Source of the DNA: Tubulanus polymorphus | Lineage: Eukaryota; Nemertea; Palaeonemertea; Tubulaniformes; Tubulanidae | Assembly (NCBI RefSeq): GCF_964204645.1 | Contig: NC_134036.1 | Coordinates: 62,001 to 126,000 of the forward strand | DNA length: 64,000 nucleotides | Direction: 5' to 3' | Shown here: positions 1 through 12,091 of the stretch, in pieces | How positions within the stretch are numbered: the first letter of the stretch is position 1 | Layout: each line of letters begins with the position of its first letter | The notes under the pieces: generated by a model | Told to the model about the DNA's origin: nothing | What the model saw: the letters and a program-made list of their open reading frames with translations, nothing else | Databases searched by the model: none | Position numbers and translations under genes: made by a program

Positions 1-696
1 AACGACTGGCGTTCTCATAGCGATATAACAACGACTGGCGTTCTCATAGCGATATAACAACGACTGGCGTTCTCATAGCGATATAACAACGACTGGCGTT
101 CTCATAGCGATATAACAACGACTGGCGTTCTCATAGCGATATAACAACGACTGGCGTTCTCATAGCGATATAACAACGACTGGCGTTCTCATAGCGATAT
201 AACAACGACTGGCGTTCTCATAGCGATATAACAACGACTGGCGTTCTCATAGCGATATAACAACGACTGGCGTTCTCATAGCGATATAACAACGACTGGC
301 GTTCTCATAGCGATATAACAACGACTGGCGTTCTCATAGCGATATAACAACGACTGGCGTTCTCATAGCGATATAACAACGACTGGCGTTCTCATAGCGA
401 TATAACAACGACTGGCGTTCTCATAGCGATATAACAACGACTGGCGTTCTCATAGCGATATAACAACGACTGGCGTTCTCATAGCGATATAACAACGACT
501 GGCGTTCTCATAGCGATATAACAACGACTGGCGTTCTCATAGCGATATAACAACGACTGGCGTTCTCATAGCGATATAACAACGACTGGCGTTCTCATAG
601 CGATATAACAACGACTGGCGTTCTCATAGCGATATAACAACGACTGGCGTTCTCATAGCGATATAACAACGACTGGCGTTCTCATAGCGATATAAC
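1..696. repeat. 29-bp tandem satellite, 24 copies
   Basis: A 29-bp unit beginning AACGACTGGCG and ending GCGATATAAC is repeated head to tail 24 times, with no difference between units that I could see. 24 x 29 = 696, so the last full unit ends at 696 and the sequence then becomes unique. The array touches the left edge of the window and may extend further. There is no spacer variation, so it is not a CRISPR array, and each unit carries stops, so it is not coding. Confidence 0.97.
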
Positions 697-2820
697 AACT
701 TGAGACCTGTGTAAAATATCAGACCACGATATCTCGGCGAATCGAACAGTGAAACACAGATCTGATTCGTCAATGAGACTTACTTGGTGGCGCTGGTTTC
801 AAAGCAACCTTTTGTCCAGAAACAAGTTGAATCGCAGCTACCAAAACTAACATAACCTTTACACTGAAGATTGAAAAAGAATAGCAAAAATTCACAAAAC
901 AGGTTCACGAAAGAACGAGAGATATATTGTAGAAAATGCGCTCACCTGCTGAAACAGGCCATATTGTAACCGGTATCTGTGTATGTCCACTGTACTGGTG
1001 ACGGAGAGAGAATTACCCTTTACGGGTACCTCTTCTTAAATACACTCAAACATGGCGTGACTTATAACACTTTATTTTACTGTTTAAACAACTTATGTTT
1101 CGAACATTTGTGCAATCCATAACTTCATCAACCAGGAACAAACACATATTAAATAACCATTAAATAGCACGTAAACAGTTTATTTAGCATCTTTATAGAA
1201 ATATTAACAGAATTACGGCCTGGCGTTGACGTCAATGTGTTGAGGTAACGTCTGCTTGTGCTTTAAGAGACGACATATAAACACATAAAATTCCGCCTCA
1301 CGCAAGAAAATATCGTCGTCAAAAACATGAAACATCTGGTTTTATCTTAGAAATGTTGTGATGTCGTTTCGGGTTCCAGTTTCAGTCGATAGACTTTCAA
1401 GAGTTCAGAGTTGATATGTGTAGCGGTGATGAATTCGTGCTAATGATCCATGGAGGAAAAAGAATCGAATTTCTGGTATAGCTCAAGGGTATCATCTATA
1501 TACGTGTCGTACATACCCGAGCATTACTAGCTTCATATACACGATACATCATAACCGGTATATTAGCGATAAAAACATGGATTTATCTGATGATTTCTGA
1601 TCGCGTATTCGGCATCATCTAAAAGCTATGTCGCTGTTCCTATCATGAATACTTAATCTTCTAATGCTGACTATACAATCATAGCTCTGACTGAAGACCA
1701 ATCTATGACCATCTTAGTTCTAACAACTTATGACCAATCTTATACCCTAGTTTTGGAAGGTAGATCTCAACTATGGAACCGACCCCGGCGGGGAAGTTCT
1801 TAAGATTCAAAAATACCTTTAGACTTTAGTCATCAGACTGGTCCCAGCAGACTGTGTGACGGTATATGTCTACAATCTTACCCAATATGATATATTGATA
1901 CATAGTTTGAGACTCAGTAGTGTTCACAGTACATGGATTCGTCACACTGTGATATGCGGCATGACTAATTGAATAATAAAATACATGGTTGATATACAGA
2001 CTCCTCTATAATTCAATTGTGTCGAGTTCATTCAATATGTTTCCAGCTCTGAGTTGTCAATAGAAACAGAACCAATATGACCAATAATAAATACGTCATA
2101 ACGTTACAAATCGACGCGCTATATTCGGCGGCGGCGTTTGACGTTGACGTTGTGTCGCCGTGGGTTTTTTTCTGGTACAAAACCATTAACGCTATTGACA
2201 ATAATAGCTCAACTTTTAGTATAAAACTCAGTAACTGCTGATATTCAGGTTCCATTAGGTTTTTAGAGTGTTATATAATGAGAGTGATTTAGAAATTGAT
2301 ATGTTACACGATACACCAGTAATAGAAGTGTGGATATAAAGGGCACCTGCCTGAAGTGGACAATTTAGTTCTCTTCGTGTCAATATGAAAATGATTAAAA
2401 TAGAACAATGCGCACGTGTTGGTGTAGTTTGGCGTCCTGTATTTATTCAATAACCTTTTTAAAATAATCACCTTTGGACTTGAAATAGTCGATTTCATTT
2501 GTCTATCGAAATTAAGCCCGATTAGACACTTAAGTAATCCTTCAGCGATAATAAGACCTATATATTGGTGTGTTTAGTTCTCTAAAAGCTGACCGATTTT
2601 AGAGCAAGTTGAAAAAGTGCAGAAAATCTACCCTCAATCTATGTGAATGACCGACACGAGGATCGATGCGGATCGCTCGCTCACGCGGTGAGTGTGTGTT
2701 AGATGATACACTACGCCTCTTGAAGCCTGAAATGTCAGGAGTTAATCACTTAAAACTCTCCGAGAAAGAGAGAGAGAGCTAAAGAGAGCTTATATAGTGG
2801 AAACTTGAACTGAACAGATT
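697..2820. other. Gene-free stretch, no supported feature
   Basis: AT-rich unique sequence. Only short ORFs without splice-site support or recognisable motifs are present. A short GA run lies near 2,763-2,790. I see no gene here. Confidence 0.6.
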
Positions 2821-2839
2821 TATTCGTTCATCACACCGC

Positions 2840-2907
2840 GCGCACCTTCGATTCGTCCTCTCGATCACCGACTTATTTCAAGATGGCCGCCGCCGCCGCC
2901 GCGCATA
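2840..2907 (+). promoter_or_regulatory. Candidate promoter and first exon with YY1-like motif
   Basis: A locally GC/CpG-rich stretch leads into CAAGATGGCCGCC at about 2,879-2,891, close to the YY1 consensus AAGATGGCGGC that often lies just downstream of animal transcription starts. The same ATG (2,883) opens a 25-nt coding stretch (M followed by an Ala run and His) that ends at a good splice donor, GTGAGT at 2,908. This would be a phase-1 first exon. I could not find its downstream partner: it is out of frame with the GPCR exon at 17,097 and out of phase with the exon at 24,070. It could equally be untranslated. Confidence 0.3.
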
Positions 2908-3474
2908 GTGAGTAGCCGGAAGTATTTTTCGCAGCCATTATTAAGGGATAGAATCGTGGATCAATGAAGGATGGAACACAGCGCTGTGCAGCACAGCGCG
3001 GTGCAGCAAAGCAAGGTGGATCAGTTTAACTTAATTTATTGATTAACTCTGAGGACGAGAGAGAGAGACACTGTGTCATGTCTTTTCTTGATTAATTTCT
3101 AAATCCAATGAAAGAAAAAGCTTCTTCCTCGTAATGAAATGTAAATTTGTTTGTAAATTCGATTCTCGCAGGATGTTTGAAATCGTTGTGTAAGTTTAAT
3201 GAAGTTAGACCCGAGGTTCATTCTGTGCTGGATAGATGAAGATGAGCTAATTGGTGCCGCTGTAGATATTCATGACCGCTGAGGACACAGAGACGGAGAA
3301 AGTGCTAGTTCTCTGTCCTTAGAACTTCTCAAATTTAATTACGCCACTGCCTGCCTTCATGAGTTCTGTGTTTAGCTGATTGGGAATGGAATTAAATGTT
3401 CATAGGTTTGGTGGCCGTCATTTCGCCGAGTTGGCACCCAGCTTTTCATGGTTCACACTGTGGTAGCTTTGAAT

Positions 3475-3616
3475 GGTGTTACCACCTGACAGTGTGGTGT
3501 GTGGTGATGCCACCTGACAGTGTGGTGTGTGGTGATGCCACCTGACTGTGTGGTGTGTGGTGGTGTTACCTGACAGTGTGGTGGTGGTGGTGCTACCTGA
3601 CAGTGTGGTGTGTTGT
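3475..3616. repeat. GTGGT-rich minisatellite
   Basis: Imperfect tandem units of about 28 bp with the word CACCTGACAGTGTGGTG repeat about four to five times, with indels between copies. Short ORFs on both strands through this array are repeat translations. Confidence 0.85.
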
Positions 3617-4462
3617 GGTGCAATTGATGAGTTTATAAATGCTACGTTGTTAAACAATGAGATATGTGGAAAACAATTGTGCGGCGGGGTGGGGGCGAGT
3701 TACCAAAACACATCACACGTCAATCAGCTTCTAGTTTCTAACTGAAGTAGGCGTCGTAAAATCTATGTGTGTTGTTGTTGGAAGGAGTATTTTCTGGTGA
3801 AATGTCAACGCGAAAACAAAAGTAGAAACTGTCGTCGGAGGAATGACAACAACACAGATCCCTACAGCCCTTTCTGATAAATCGATTCTTTACAATACCC
3901 GAAGAGACTTTTAGTTACGAAACAAATAGCATTTAGAAAATGTTCTTTTCACTTCGAAACGAAAGTGGTCACAAAAGAACAACCGACTATATACACATCA
4001 GATAAATAATGTGAATATGATTATTGATTTTATTGAACAGCTATTTGACTGTTAGCTATGTATGTTATTCTGAAGTCTATCTCTTTGAAGTTGGTTTGAG
4101 TTTCGGTAAAAAAACCGCGATCTTTGCGCCGATCGTTTGTGGAGATGGTTTTGATGTTGTGTGTTTGATATGCGATGATAATCGGACAAATAGATCTGGA
4201 TCTATCCAGAAATATAACAAACACGACGCCACGATATTTGAACATTTCCTTTTCTATGTGTAAATTACGCTCATAGTTTGATAACTGGATCAAACGCTTT
4301 TCGTAGATCGATATATTTGTGTTCAGGATGGTTCTAAAAATCTCCAAGATCACCTGATGCGGACGTATCTAATACTTGTAATATCAACAATGGATTCCTC
4401 TAAATTCTGACTTGAATTCACGGTTAATGAAACACTCTGAGTTCCTTGAGTTCACATCTTTT

Positions 4463-4498
4463 CGACGTGTCGACTATATCTTAGTAGTTATCTTCAGG
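4463..4498 (-). repeat. Stem-loop repeat (CTGAAGAT...GTCGAAACGTCG family), copy 1
   Basis: On the minus strand this reads CCTGAAGATAACTACTAAG followed by ATATAGTCGACACGTCG. It shares the conserved flanks and the central stem of the copies at 18.3, 30.7, 31.0, 31.2 and 37.4 kb. It is a diverged copy (GACAC instead of GAAAC). Confidence 0.7.
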
Positions 4499-5551
4499 AA
4501 TACTGAGGTTTTACTACAAACTTTTCCGGGCTCTTTTTTCTTATATTGAATGCAGGACCTGACTTGTGATACAGAGTGTAACCTGTAAGTGACGTCACTC
4601 CCCCAGTTCTCTCTCGTGTCATGGAATTGCCCACTGATGCTGGTTACAATCGAACTGCACTAGATGACGTAGCTTCCCGCTCAAACGACTTTCCGTTTAA
4701 GAGTCGTGAGAACGCGACCGGATGTACGTATTGATCGGACCACGAACCGGACCAGTGGGCATCGATCCGATTAATAATTAATTATAAACTCACCGCGAGA
4801 ATGTATCAGGCATGAAACGATTCGATACCGCTCATATCCAATACTTAATTCTGGAATGATGGTTTTACACTGTATCACAGCCGTTACATAAAACGCGCGC
4901 CATCTTGTGCGGGCATCAAACTATCCGGTGGTCGCATTTTGTGGATTGTGGCTTTTTGTTTATAATCTGCAGCATTTCTTCATTATTTTACCACAGTTTC
5001 TGTTGAACGTGGTCCAGCACTGATCTAAATAGTTTCTAAGAATTCTAACATCAGTGGCTCGAGAATGTGTAAAACTCCTTAAGTCGTTTAAGTTGTGATG
5101 ATGAATAGTTTGTCTACGACTTATCGAAATGGAAAATTGGGACTTATCCAGATTAAGAGATGACTTCAGTTATGTGACGACTTACCACATTATGACTTAT
5201 ACTTAGTAAATTGAATTAGAAATTCTAATTTTGACTCAAAGATGACTCCAGTAAAACGCTCAAGTATGAGTGTAGATGTACTGAGTCTCTGTACTGACTG
5301 ACACATAAGTGATGCTATGACCAGAATGACCCGAACTTGTATGAATAATTCAATATATAATTCGGTATATAATTCAGTATATGATTCTCCGCGGAATCTG
5401 CGAGATTCATGTACATAATTAGAATGTAGCCGTTACATGAACCAGATAATAGTGTGTCATAAGTGCAGCGAGATAGTGAGTGATACTAATATCGTGTCGA
5501 GCAGCAACAAACTGATAAAATATACCGGAATGAGAGACTCGCTTGCCAGGT

Positions 5552-5606
5552 TTAGATATATAGACTGGTGGCCGTTTAGCGGTGACCTGTCCTCTCAAAA
5601 ATCTAG
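5552..5606 (+). repeat. Interspersed repeat fragment shared with 38.55 kb
   Basis: TTTAGATATATAGACTGGTG followed by GCCG and an AGCGG...ACCTGTCC tail closely matches 38,553-38,612 (GATAGATATACCGACTGGTG and so on). The shared block is about 55 bp. The open frame here is not supported as coding because the second copy sits in an intron of the erg gene. Confidence 0.65.
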
Positions 5607-5844
5607 TCGAGCAATACCATGGACCAATTGAGGGTTTGTGGCCATGGGGTTAGTGAGGCAATTGAACCCTGGTAAGCGAGGATGAATTAGAGAATGAAAG
5701 AGATGTGATATATCAACGAATTCTCAATCTCAATCTCAGGAATTATGAAATATCACAATATCCTGCGGGCAAAATCAAAGAGGAAATTGATTTAATCTAT
5801 AAAACTGTGTTAGTCGTCAACTTGCTTCAAGTTTGAATTATCCG

Positions 5845-5935
5845 TCGAGGAGGGAGGGAGAGAGAGGGAGAGGGAGAGAGAGAGAGAGAGGGAGAGAGAG
5901 GGAGAGAGAGGGAGAGAGAGGGAGAGAGCGCGCTA
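5845..5935. repeat. GA-rich low-complexity tract
   Basis: About 90 bp of GAGAGGGA-type purine repeat. Similar GA or CT tracts occur at 13,290-13,332, 23,430-23,490, 25,998-26,068 and 58,900-59,280. Confidence 0.9.
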
Positions 5936-6074
5936 TGGAGAACACGAGTCGACACTTGACATTTCTCTGGTGAAGACGGGCCTCGAGTATTTCGATCAGA
6001 ATAGGAGCAGGAGTTTTCAGTATTATACGATTTAATTCCGAATCGAAATTAAACGAATTCGATTTCTCTCTCTC

Positions 6075-6127
6075 CACAGTGAACCGGCGCGCACACACGA
6101 CAGTGAACCGGCGCGCGCACACGACAG
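6075..6127. repeat. Short 23-25-bp duplication
   Basis: ACAGTGAACCGGCGCGC followed by ACACACGACAGT occurs twice in direct tandem. No gene is supported around it. From 6,128 to 7,440 I see only unremarkable AT-rich sequence with a short (CAG)7-like run near 7,236. Confidence 0.7.
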
Positions 6128-7537
6128 TCTGGCATCATCTTCCAGATCGTCATTACAGTAACATGCATTCATGTGTTGAGAAACGTTTGACATTTCAAGA
6201 ATTTCTTCATCGGGAAATTGATATAAACATCATCGAAAAACTGCATGCTGTATACAAACATTCATCGCCGTCCAATTCTTACAAAACGGCTGCCAATGTC
6301 CAGACCCGTGGAGCGGAGCATCCCTACTGGCCTAGTCTCTACTGAGAAAGGAATTAAGACTTGGCCCCCATTAAGGAGGACTAAGTGGTCCACAGAGTAG
6401 GACTGGTCCACTGTGATTAGTAGTCCACGATGATAACTATTTTCACTGAGTGTATAACACGCATCACAGGATCATCCATTGATTTATCGGAATGCAATTA
6501 CCCATCGAATACACGACTCCACATACATATATACACGCGCGGCATATTTCCATCAAATACAAGATGCCTTGATGTTCTATATGATATGAAATGTCTTGCG
6601 ACGTTTACAGCCTACAAAGTAGCAATAGCAGCAGTTGTCACATGGCAGACGAACGGACGAGAAGTATATATATGTATATGATATATGTACCCGCCTCCAA
6701 TAACACCCACTTAACGTGTGTAAGACTTGTTTTACCTTGACATTGAATTATGTGTTGATAACAATCTGAGATGCGATGAAATGTTGTGTATCACGCGGCT
6801 CATAAAGTCTTTTGATTAACACATTACTCTTTTGTAAGGCTTCATGTTTTGTATCGAGGCATCTCTGTTTATTGATTTATTTCCCTTTTTTCTCCAGAGT
6901 AAAACGCCTCAGCACAGTGTGTAACGCTGTCTCGCAAAAATCTGATAGAAAAATCTGAGTACGTAATTCGGAAATTGACCAGATAATATATTTTTATCGT
7001 TTTCCCATGTTCCCAACTTGAATATTCTATCAAATTCCAGTAGTGGATTTGTCTATGTTCTTATTCCAAGTTGTCCACTGAGGCTAATTTCCATGTTGCG
7101 CATTTTATGTGTTAATTCAGCAGCCCCCATCACACTGGTGTATCCTTCATATCGAGGATGCGGTTTTAGAAAACATAAATTACATTACATTACATTAATT
7201 GTATAAACAGTTTATTGTATAATCTGCGTGTTTAAGCAGCAGCAGCAGCAGCAGCCAGTGATAGATTGTTAGTCATGTTATCAGGCGTCGAAACCTGGGG
7301 AAATAACTTCCTGTGTCAGACGCAGATAACTGAGCCTACATCGCTCTGTGTACTGGGTAAAAAAATACCTTCATACTGATCTGTCTTATCGGTTTCAGCT
7401 CAGTTCATCACGACACGACGCGACATACTAATACCAATACCAATACCATTACCAACACCAGTACCATTACCAATACCAGTGCCAATATCAGTGCCAATAC
7501 CAATGCCAGTACTGGTGGAATTCAATTTACTAATAAC

Positions 7538-7667
7538 AGAGACTCACAGAGACTCACAGAGACTCACAGAGACGCACAGAGACTCACAGAGACTCACAGA
7601 CACTCACAGACACTCACAGACACTCACAGAGACTCACAGAGACTCACAGACACTCACAGAGACTAAC
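7538..7667. repeat. 10-bp tandem repeat (GACTCACAGA)
   Basis: About 13 copies of a 10-bp unit GACTCACAGA, with variants CACTCACAGA and GACGCACAGA. Just upstream (7,430-7,512) lies a degenerate ACCAATACCA/GTACCATTACC hexamer repeat. The 71-codon open frame through both is a repeat translation. Confidence 0.92.
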
Positions 7668-10600
7668 TCACAGGTTTTTCTAGAGTTCAGTTAACTGTCA
7701 GTTTTATTATGAACACTGTTTCCTATCAGTTCAGCTCAATGCACCATCTTCATTTATTGGTTAAAGAATGAAGTTTTGGCAGCATCGACATCACCATCTT
7801 TGTAAATATATCTGAGATTTCCAGTCTGAGATTTCTGAAATTTCCTAACTTCGTTTCGGGTGGACTATAGTTCAACCCATCTTCAGAGTTTATTTGAAAA
7901 TGAAGTGCTGGAGATGGTTACGTCAGCAATGAAGAAAAGCAGTTGTTTAGATTTATATTGTGGGTTTTCGCACAATCGTCTTTTTATTAGAAATTCACAA
8001 TATTTCATCTTCTCGCATTAACTCTAAACCGGTTTCTATACTGACATATTGTCAAATAGGAGAAACAAACCCACACTTGAAAATTTAAATGCCAAACTAT
8101 ATAGGCACAATTGCCATGCCGCATCCTTGTTGTTCGAGGAATGTTGCTAGCGACTGCAAACTGGTTATCGGTTAAGTTTTTTTTTTCCCGATGCAAATAT
8201 GATCATACTTCAAGGCGCTAAGATTGAGTGAAGCGTATGTATGAACGGTTAGCAGGAGAAGGATGAAATATTGGCAGGAACTGCTGTTCACTCAGTGTGT
8301 CGCGTCATACAGTCACACGGCACTATCAGCTGGTGGTGAACTGGTAGAAGCTGCTGCCATCACACTCAGCCGCTAACCGTCTCCGTAATCTAACTAGGAT
8401 ATCCTTACATTCATCCTTTATCCTAGTGGATATACAGTATCCGTCAGATTATGGAACATCGAGGATTTATTATCATGATATAGTTATCTGTTTACCGGAA
8501 GGTTGCTATGGATTTCACTTCATGAAGGTAAAAAAAGTGAAATACTGAAATACGTGCGCTATGTGTTGTAAAGTGCTGCTCATTCAGTTTATTGCTGTTT
8601 TTGTTTTTATTGTTCCCGATGAATTATAGATACTCGCGCGTCGATTGATGTTTTTTTATAATAGTTTTAATGGATGTTGATGATGGTTGTAGAAACTGCG
8701 GGAATGTTTTTTCTTTTTTGTCAAATTCAGTTCCAATTCACGATGTTTTTTTAGGGAGACATTTCGTATTTTAGTTTAGCGATGTTTTTACTTGTGTCTC
8801 GCTCACCGATGATTATTCTGTAACGTAAATCTGTCCGTTAGCCATCTCAAATATATCAGGTTTTCAAGTAGACATCTCAAAAAAGTCAAGGCAAACATTT
8901 AGATTTTAACAGGTTATTTCCACGACACGTTTTGACTATGTCTAACGAGTCTCTTCTTCTCGTGGAAATAAATTGTTAAAATCAAAATCAATCGGATGTT
9001 TTCAAGTAATTCTCTTAGAACACGTGTTCCAAATCCCATTTCCGCTTCAAGGAACGGATCTACATTTATCCTTTAAATACAAAAACAATTTTCAGAATGA
9101 ACATATATCCTCAAGTGATATTACAGCCTGTTCTGACTGCTTCAAGCGCTAACCCTCCCGCTGCTGTTGTACACGCGTGGATCGAATTCTTGGGCGTTTT
9201 CCCCGATATAAACATAAATCATTTATTAATTTATTTCGCGGTGTTTTCGCGTAATTATATCTATTATTGTAAGTCTATTTGTTACCATAACGATGCTCAT
9301 GAAATTCGCCACAACATTGTGCGAATCGTCGTACCGACAATCGATTACTAACTATAGCCTTCAATATTCATTTTATCTCTCGCAAAATTAAATGTTCATC
9401 GGGTAAATTGGAAAATTGTATCGTTATTGCTATCGTTAAAGGACCGACAAATTATCGATAGTTTTGAAAGAATAAACATCGTTTTGAACCGAAGTGACCT
9501 TTTCGGAGTTGTTTGCACCAAATGTTCCGATAACGGGATCGCGGACTGCTATTGAAGCGTGTACACGTAAGAGTAACAGAACCATCATTAATTTCGCCTA
9601 TAGCTACATATAAATGACATCAGTAAATACGTGCCGAGCATTGGTTGTATAGTGTCGAGTCTTCAATACGTTCATCTTCTATTTCATATATACAGCATCA
9701 GTAACACCACAATCTCACAACTTTTTAATTACAAGTCATTATTTTAGGCTTATCGTTGATATAATCCGGCTGGAGAGCTCGCTCGTCCAGAACATGTTCG
9801 TATCTGTATGTACGTCCGATGACCATATAAGGTTATTTACTCAGTACATTATTGATGATTTCCAATATCGATTTCTAACTTAAAGACAAGGATATTAAGA
9901 AGCTACACGTCACGACATGATCTGATCTTCTTAATAATAATTCTCGATAATACATTATCAGATATACGTATATAATTCTGCTTATTCAATGTAAACAGTA
10001 AGTAAAACCATTGGTTCCATTTGCAACCATGGACTAGATTTAGAGTCCATGATTCCTCTACTTGTGGTGGAACTACAATATCAACTTCTTTAAAGAAACT
10101 GGACAGGTTTTTTAAGATATGTTTTATTTATCAGAATAGTATTTTCAAGTTGCAAGTTATCTGGCAGAGTAGGTATCTAATTCTACCGATGATGCCAGTT
10201 CTATCTGATAATTCTGTAGAATTCATTTTCATGGCAGCATACAATGTGTTACTGTGCATGCCTAGCTGTCCTTGCGACCCCTCCATCACGAATGTTTAGC
10301 AGACCTGGTGAGTCCTCCATCATGACTGACCCGGAGGCGACCCTTCCATCATGACTGACTCGATGGTGACCCCTCCATCATGAATTCAGCAGACCTGGTG
10401 AGTCCTCCATCACGTTGTGTAGCGATGCTCTTTTTCTTATTCTGCTCCAATCTCAGAGGCGGACTGACTGTCTGTCAGTCAGTCGGTTTTTATTAGTTGT
10501 TAATTACAATAATTAGCCGGTAATCATCCAGAGGTCTGTCAGTGTCACGTGTTACGTGTGAAGGCGTTTAATATTCCGCACGTTGAGAGAGAAGAGATAT

Positions 10601-11430
10601 TGATTTACTAATTACACACGGTGTGATTAGAATGAATGACCGATATTAGTAGGTCGTAGTTTTATTACTGCAATCGAGAGAACTCTGGATATTTTAGATA
10701 AAACTTGCAACCATTTCATAGATAGAACACATGAACAAATTCCGAAATAGCCGAGAGGAAAATCCCAATAAACTCAAAGATGTGAAGTTCTTGAATAGAG
10801 CCTGAAGATGTCTGATAATCTTTAGCTGAAGCGATTGCTCAATACATTTCTATTCAAGATCTTTTCATGTTTGGCTGAATCTATTGTCGGATTTCTCTCC
10901 CGAATCTTACGCTGATATTGTGCATCATCTCTCGACTTATCTGAAATGGTTTTCTGATTTAGTAGTTCATTCAACAAGTTTTTGACTGTGCTCTCTCGGT
11001 CATCATCATCATCATCATCATCGTGTTTACTTTAGAGTCTAGCCCGATGTCCGGTTTTGCGATCTAATCTTATATTTAAGACCAGTTTAAGGTCATCTTT
11101 TGTAGCCGATCATAGACCAGTCTTATGATTTTACAGCATATTCTGACTTGGGTTATGACGTGGTCCTGAATCTGAGACAGAATCGCAGATCTTCACGAGG
11201 AGTCCATGAATTAGGCGGCTGTGGATAATTGTCTTTAACTCGGTATTAGTCCCGTCTGTTCAGATCTTACTCATTCCGTTCGCGTTCTGCTTTCTTTTCC
11301 CTGCACAACATGTTATTACTGTTCAGCCTTGGTCGCGTCATTACGGTTGATTGCTGAGACACTGTGACAATTGGTTAAGTAGTTTAACATTATCCTCGTG
11401 ACGATACTTCTATTCCTTCTCTAGCTCTTT
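7668..11430. other. Gene-free stretch
   Basis: AT-rich sequence without recognisable exons. The longest open frames (about 84 and 92 codons near 9,097 and 10,021) match nothing I recognise and lack convincing donor sites. There is a degenerate duplication with CCTCCATCATGA words at 10,280-10,405 and a short (ATC)n run near 11,000. Confidence 0.5.
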
Positions 11431-11459
11431 AGCTGCTGCTGCTGCTGCCGCCGCCGCCG

Positions 11460-11489
<30 letters not shown>
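11431..11489. repeat. (CTG)n/(CCG)n triplet repeat
   Basis: A run of GCTGCTG, then CCGCCGCC, then CTGCTG again, about 59 bp long, a compound microsatellite. No exon is supported around it. Confidence 0.95.
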
Positions 11490-11490
<1 letters not shown>

Positions 11491-11976
11491 GGTTGGTTGT
11501 GTATGTTTATATATACAAACAAATAAACCACTGAACAAATATTACCGATAATGCAAATCATGCTTGAATATATCCAGGGACCGGTAAACATGTCCGGTAC
11601 GATTATGCAAATGAATGTAAAAAAAAGTATAAGATCACATTCCGTCTGTTTATTTATTCAGAACCAGGTCAGAAATACTGACGTATAGAACCGTGCCTAT
11701 TTATTATTCGAAGGACTTTTCCGAGGTAAGCCGGCCTCGGTCTCATTGCTAACAAAAACCAGCAACTGTTTTGAATATGCAAATGAGCATGACACTACCG
11801 CACTATAGTTAGTTCTCGGTTGACTGCCGGTAAAATTACCATCGTTTTATAGGAAATATCAAGTGTAAATTGTAGGTTGTGAATTAACACGAGGTTGCGA
11901 TCGTTCAAACTGCTACAATGAGCACCATTTACAATGTTGTAAATTGCTTCATAGTTCGTGACGTTCATAACAAACT

Positions 11977-12002
11977 TCTGCTACTGCTGCTGCTGCTGCT
12001 AG

Positions 12003-12039
<37 letters not shown>

Positions 12040-12091
12040 AGTACTGCTGCTGCTGCTGCTGCTAGTACTGCTGCTGCTGCTGCTGCTGCTG
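11977..12091. repeat. Interrupted (CTG)n tract with CTAGTA breaks
   Basis: About 115 bp of CTG triplets interrupted three times by CTAGTACTG. The repeated interruption suggests the tract grew by duplicating larger blocks. It creates a 139-codon poly-leucine frame (11,918-12,337), which I do not accept as a gene: there are no splice signals and its flanks are not recognisable protein. Confidence 0.93.

Larger units (their letters stand above)
3617..5829. other. Gene-free stretch with two interspersed repeat fragments
   Basis: No supported exon. It contains a minus-strand copy of the stem-loop repeat (4,463-4,498), a TGACGTCA palindrome near 4,590, and at 5,552-5,606 a sequence that recurs at 38,553-38,612. 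The rest is AT-rich and unremarkable. Confidence 0.5.

Noticed and set aside
1-696. CRISPR array
   Set aside because: The 29-bp units abut directly with no spacers, and the DNA is eukaryotic.
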